Positions 7,007 to 8,498 of a DNA stretch of 8,498 nt are shown one piece after another. The stretch comes from Bacillota bacterium (GTDB lineage Bacteria > Bacillota_A > Clostridia > Lachnospirales > WQUN01), in the NCBI GenBank assembly GCA_009786175.1, contig WQTQ01000116.1, forward strand, positions 1 to 8,498, given 5' to 3'. A program made the translations under genes and the position numbers. The notes under the pieces were generated by a model. The model made no database searches and was not told where the DNA came from. It was given only the letters and a program-made list of their open reading frames with translations. The first letter of the stretch is position 1, and every line of letters begins with the position of its first letter.

Positions 7007-7191
7007 AGATTCTTCCATCTTGCCTAGCTCTGTAAAATCCAGCATTTCCGCCAACCTCCAAGGCAATCGTCACCGGTTTTCAAGAAGCCACAAACAATTG
7101 TTCGGCGCTCAGTGAAATCAAGGGGTTGTGGACTTTGCGTTCCGTCTCACGCCGACCGCCTGACGACTGGCATTTACGGAAAATTGCTTGG
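7007..7191. repeat. Intergenic repeat element, copy B (longest copy)
   Basis: This 392-bp gap holds two shared blocks. Block 7007-7085 aligns without gaps to 8268-8346 (45 of 52 identical over 7034-7085). Block 7097-7155 aligns to 6016-6074. It can fold: CCAAGGCAAT (7058-7067) pairs ATTGCTTGG (7183-7191) with one bulged G. Inside, CGTCA pairs TGACG (7068-7072, 7161-7165), and AAGCCACAA pairs TTGTGGACTT (7085-7093, 7126-7135) with one bulged A. The role is unknown: a mobile element remnant, recombination site or structured RNA are all possible. Confidence 0.65.
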
Positions 7192-7274
7192 ACTCCCAGC
7201 AAGGTAGACCAAAACTTGTTGTCTAACTGAAGAAGATGCCTATTATCAACGTGCGCAATACTGCTATTATGACG

Positions 7275-8144
7275 CTATGCCAGCTCGGAAGGATGACACA
7301 TTCGCCTTTGCGCCTCGTCTATCGCAGTCATAAATGTTGTATATTCGTTCGAATCCTTTAAGCGAAAATATAAACAGCGAAGAAAATTTTTCTTGTTCGT
7401 ATTTGAATTGTAGTTCCTTACAAACTCATCCGAATGTATGGATAATCCCTTTGAATCAGCTGCTTCAAAGCTATTAATCCATTGTAAGACTTCATCATTA
7501 GATAAAAGTTTCCTGCTAAAAGCACCTACCACAGCACGCACATGCCTGTCTTCCTCATTATGACTAAAAATATATGTTTCCACACTCATCATTTCTTTGA
7601 TGGCATAAAGGATGCTTATTAATCCATCAACTCTGACAGATTGAGATTTTGCCAATTCCCACAAAACATCGGATATATGTGATGCAGAATGCGCCCATCC
7701 CTTGGTGGTGTTTACAAAACCCCTAAAATCTTTTTCATTTGCACAATATCTTAATGTTTCGCTTAGCACATGGCTTATTTCTTCGTTATCAAGAAAATTG
7801 GTGTCGTGTCTGTTGTTTTGCCACAATATCCATCTGATTATCAACGAGGTAAATGAGCGATTAAAAACAGAATCGTTATCAAGTTTACCGATGCCGTTAA
7901 ATAAATGCTCATCACTTAAACACTTCCAGAGAAGCTCTTTTGTTTGGTCAGTTGAAATTTTTTGGCATGTTATTATTTCATAAAGTGCTGTCAGTATAAG
8001 TTCGTCCCTTAACTCGCCGTCAATTGAACCGATATTGCTTAATAATTCACAAGCAAAATTATAGATGTCAGTTGTACGATCTAGTTCCCAGTTGCTTTCG
8101 CGTATTGATCTCAATTTTGCTTTCAATACATCATTACTGTGCAT
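7275..8144 (-). CDS. DUF2785 family protein
   Basis: A 289-residue, helix-rich protein matching DUF2785, a family without a known biochemical role. The signature pieces are in order: GELRDELILTALYE (43-56), GIGKLDNDSVFNRSFTSLII (85-103), EKDFRGFVNTTKGWAHSASHISDVLWEL (137-164) and EEDRHVRAVV (197-206). The conserved GWAHSxxH resembles a metal or catalytic His motif, but this is unproven. ATG 8144 is chosen: TTAAGGATGAT precedes it, and hairpin copy C then lies 45 nt upstream, as in the neighbouring genes. The frame is open further, to 8219, but that would read through the hairpin. There is no signal peptide or membrane segment. A 392-bp repeat-bearing gap follows the stop. Confidence 0.88.
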   Translation of the reverse strand: MHSNDVLKAKLRSIRESNWELDRTTDIYNFACELLSNIGSIDGELRDELILTALYEIITCQKISTDQTKELLWKCLSDEHLFNGIGKLDNDSVFNRSFTSLIIRWILWQNNRHDTNFLDNEEISHVLSETLRYCANEKDFRGFVNTTKGWAHSASHISDVLWELAKSQSVRVDGLISILYAIKEMMSVETYIFSHNEEDRHVRAVVGAFSRKLLSNDEVLQWINSFEAADSKGLSIHSDEFVRNYNSNTNKKNFLRCLYFRLKDSNEYTTFMTAIDEAQRRMCHPSELA

Positions 8145-8189
8145 AACATAAATCATCCTTAACATAAATTTTCTTACTGATTTACCTCT

Positions 8190-8208
8190 TGCCGCCCGCT
8201 TGACGGCA
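8190..8208 (-). promoter_or_regulatory. Hairpin leader copy C
   Basis: TGCCGCC, loop, GACGGCA on the plus strand: five outer pairs and one inner pair with one mismatch. It ends 45 nt before ATG 8144 of the DUF2785 gene. TATTATG adjoins it on the minus strand, as in copies A and D. Confidence 0.65.
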
Positions 8209-8267
8209 TAATAAAACAAACTAAACGAAAGCTAACGAAATTAGATGTAACTACATGAAAGTTACAT

Positions 8268-8346
8268 GGATTCTTTCATTTTGTCAAACACCTTAAAACT
8301 CAGCATTTCAGCCAATCTCCAAGGAAAGCGTCAGCGGTTTTCAAGA
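8268..8346. repeat. Intergenic repeat element, copy C
   Basis: This aligns without gaps to 7007-7085 (offset 1261), strongest over cagcattt and ctccaagg. The second block seen in copies A and B is not clearly present; after 8350 the similarity fades within about 70 bp of the upstream gene's stop. A weak hairpin (CGCACT/AGTGCG) lies near 8374-8392. The 275-bp gap holds nothing else that I recognise. Confidence 0.6.
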
Positions 8347-8419
8347 CAACCTAGACGTCGCTGGATTGTTTCGCACTACGCACAAGTGCGCAATGGTTCG
8401 CAAAACAGGCATGGGAAAT

Positions 8420-8498
8420 TTACCACGTCTTTACCCCGTGCTTGGATATTTTTAAAACTTCCGCCGTATAAATTTCGCTTTCCAAAAACTTCGCTTCC
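8420..8498 (-). CDS. C-terminal tail of an unidentified gene (partial)
   Basis: The last 25 codons of a gene that enters from the right edge, ending TAEVLKISKHGVKTW and TAA (8422-8420). The tail faintly recalls the LKVxHHGSxxS segment of the metallo-beta-lactamase domain in ComEC-like proteins, but with KHG for HHG and a stop where that domain would continue. It could therefore be a truncated relative or a chance likeness. The frame fits coding and precedes repeat copy C in the same way the array genes precede their repeats. Confidence 0.5.
   Translation of the reverse strand, partial: EAKFLESEIYTAEVLKISKHGVKTW

Noticed and set aside
6005..7226. Integron attC sites: GTTAGAC at 6005 and GTCTAAC near 7220, which fit GTTRRRY and RYYYAAC
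   Set aside because: The pair is about 1.2 kb apart with a gene between, and neither has a partner at attC spacing in the right order. No integrase is seen. The array may behave like cassettes, but canonical attC is not shown.
5956..8208. The GCCGCC hairpins as transcription terminators
   Set aside because: No T-run follows the stem on either strand, and their fixed position before start codons fits a leader or operator better.
8145..8219. Longer start for the DUF2785 protein at 8219
   Set aside because: It would translate the hairpin leader. ATG 8144 has the better ribosome binding site and gives the same hairpin spacing as the neighbouring genes.
1..8498. CRISPR array, tRNA or rRNA genes
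   Set aside because: No regularly spaced direct repeats of 23-47 bp with unique spacers were seen, and no rRNA stretch or tRNA-like cloverleaf was recognised.

Overview
All recognisable genes in this window lie on the minus strand. Several features point to a Clostridia-type Bacillota chromosome, probably from a gut-associated organism: strong AGGAGG-like ribosome binding sites, a TTG start, AT-rich intergenic DNA, and the families DUF402, DUF2785, DUF2442 and a zinc-cysteine GH42 beta-galactosidase. This placement is inferred from family content; no rRNA or tRNA is present.

Layout in minus-strand transcription order (right to left). At 8498-8420 is the tail of an unidentified gene. From 8419 to 5363 runs an array of unrelated single genes: a DUF2785 protein, an aminoglycoside-nucleotidyltransferase-like protein, a GNAT acetyltransferase and a split gene of unknown function. 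Each has its own ribosome binding site, and each is preceded by the same TGCCGCC/GGCGGCA dyad 39-47 nt before the start codon. The three larger gaps also hold longer, partly shared repeat blocks. Next come a flavoprotein fused to a DUF2442 domain, a DUF402 pseudogene (internal deletion plus frame change), and a 689-residue GH42 beta-galactosidase closed by a 15-bp-stem terminator. The last gene joins a phospholipase-D-type nuclease domain to a DpnI-like winged helix and is probably a defence nuclease. Positions 1-178 hold no gene I can support.

How the genes relate: there is no single pathway. The window reads as accessory DNA. The G+C-richer stretch (about 1075-4500, sugar hydrolase and flavoprotein) sits between AT-richer modules: the nuclease on the left and the gene array on the right. 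The flavoprotein gene and the DUF402 remnant are 13 bp apart and were probably co-transcribed. The array resembles a set of exchangeable gene cassettes whose shared part is the intergenic repeat and hairpin leader rather than any protein.

The two observations most worth follow-up are the repeat/hairpin array (5363-8419) and the solitary PLD nuclease with a DpnI-type winged helix (179-958). Two genes are visibly broken or suspect: DUF402, and the 4543-5362 locus.
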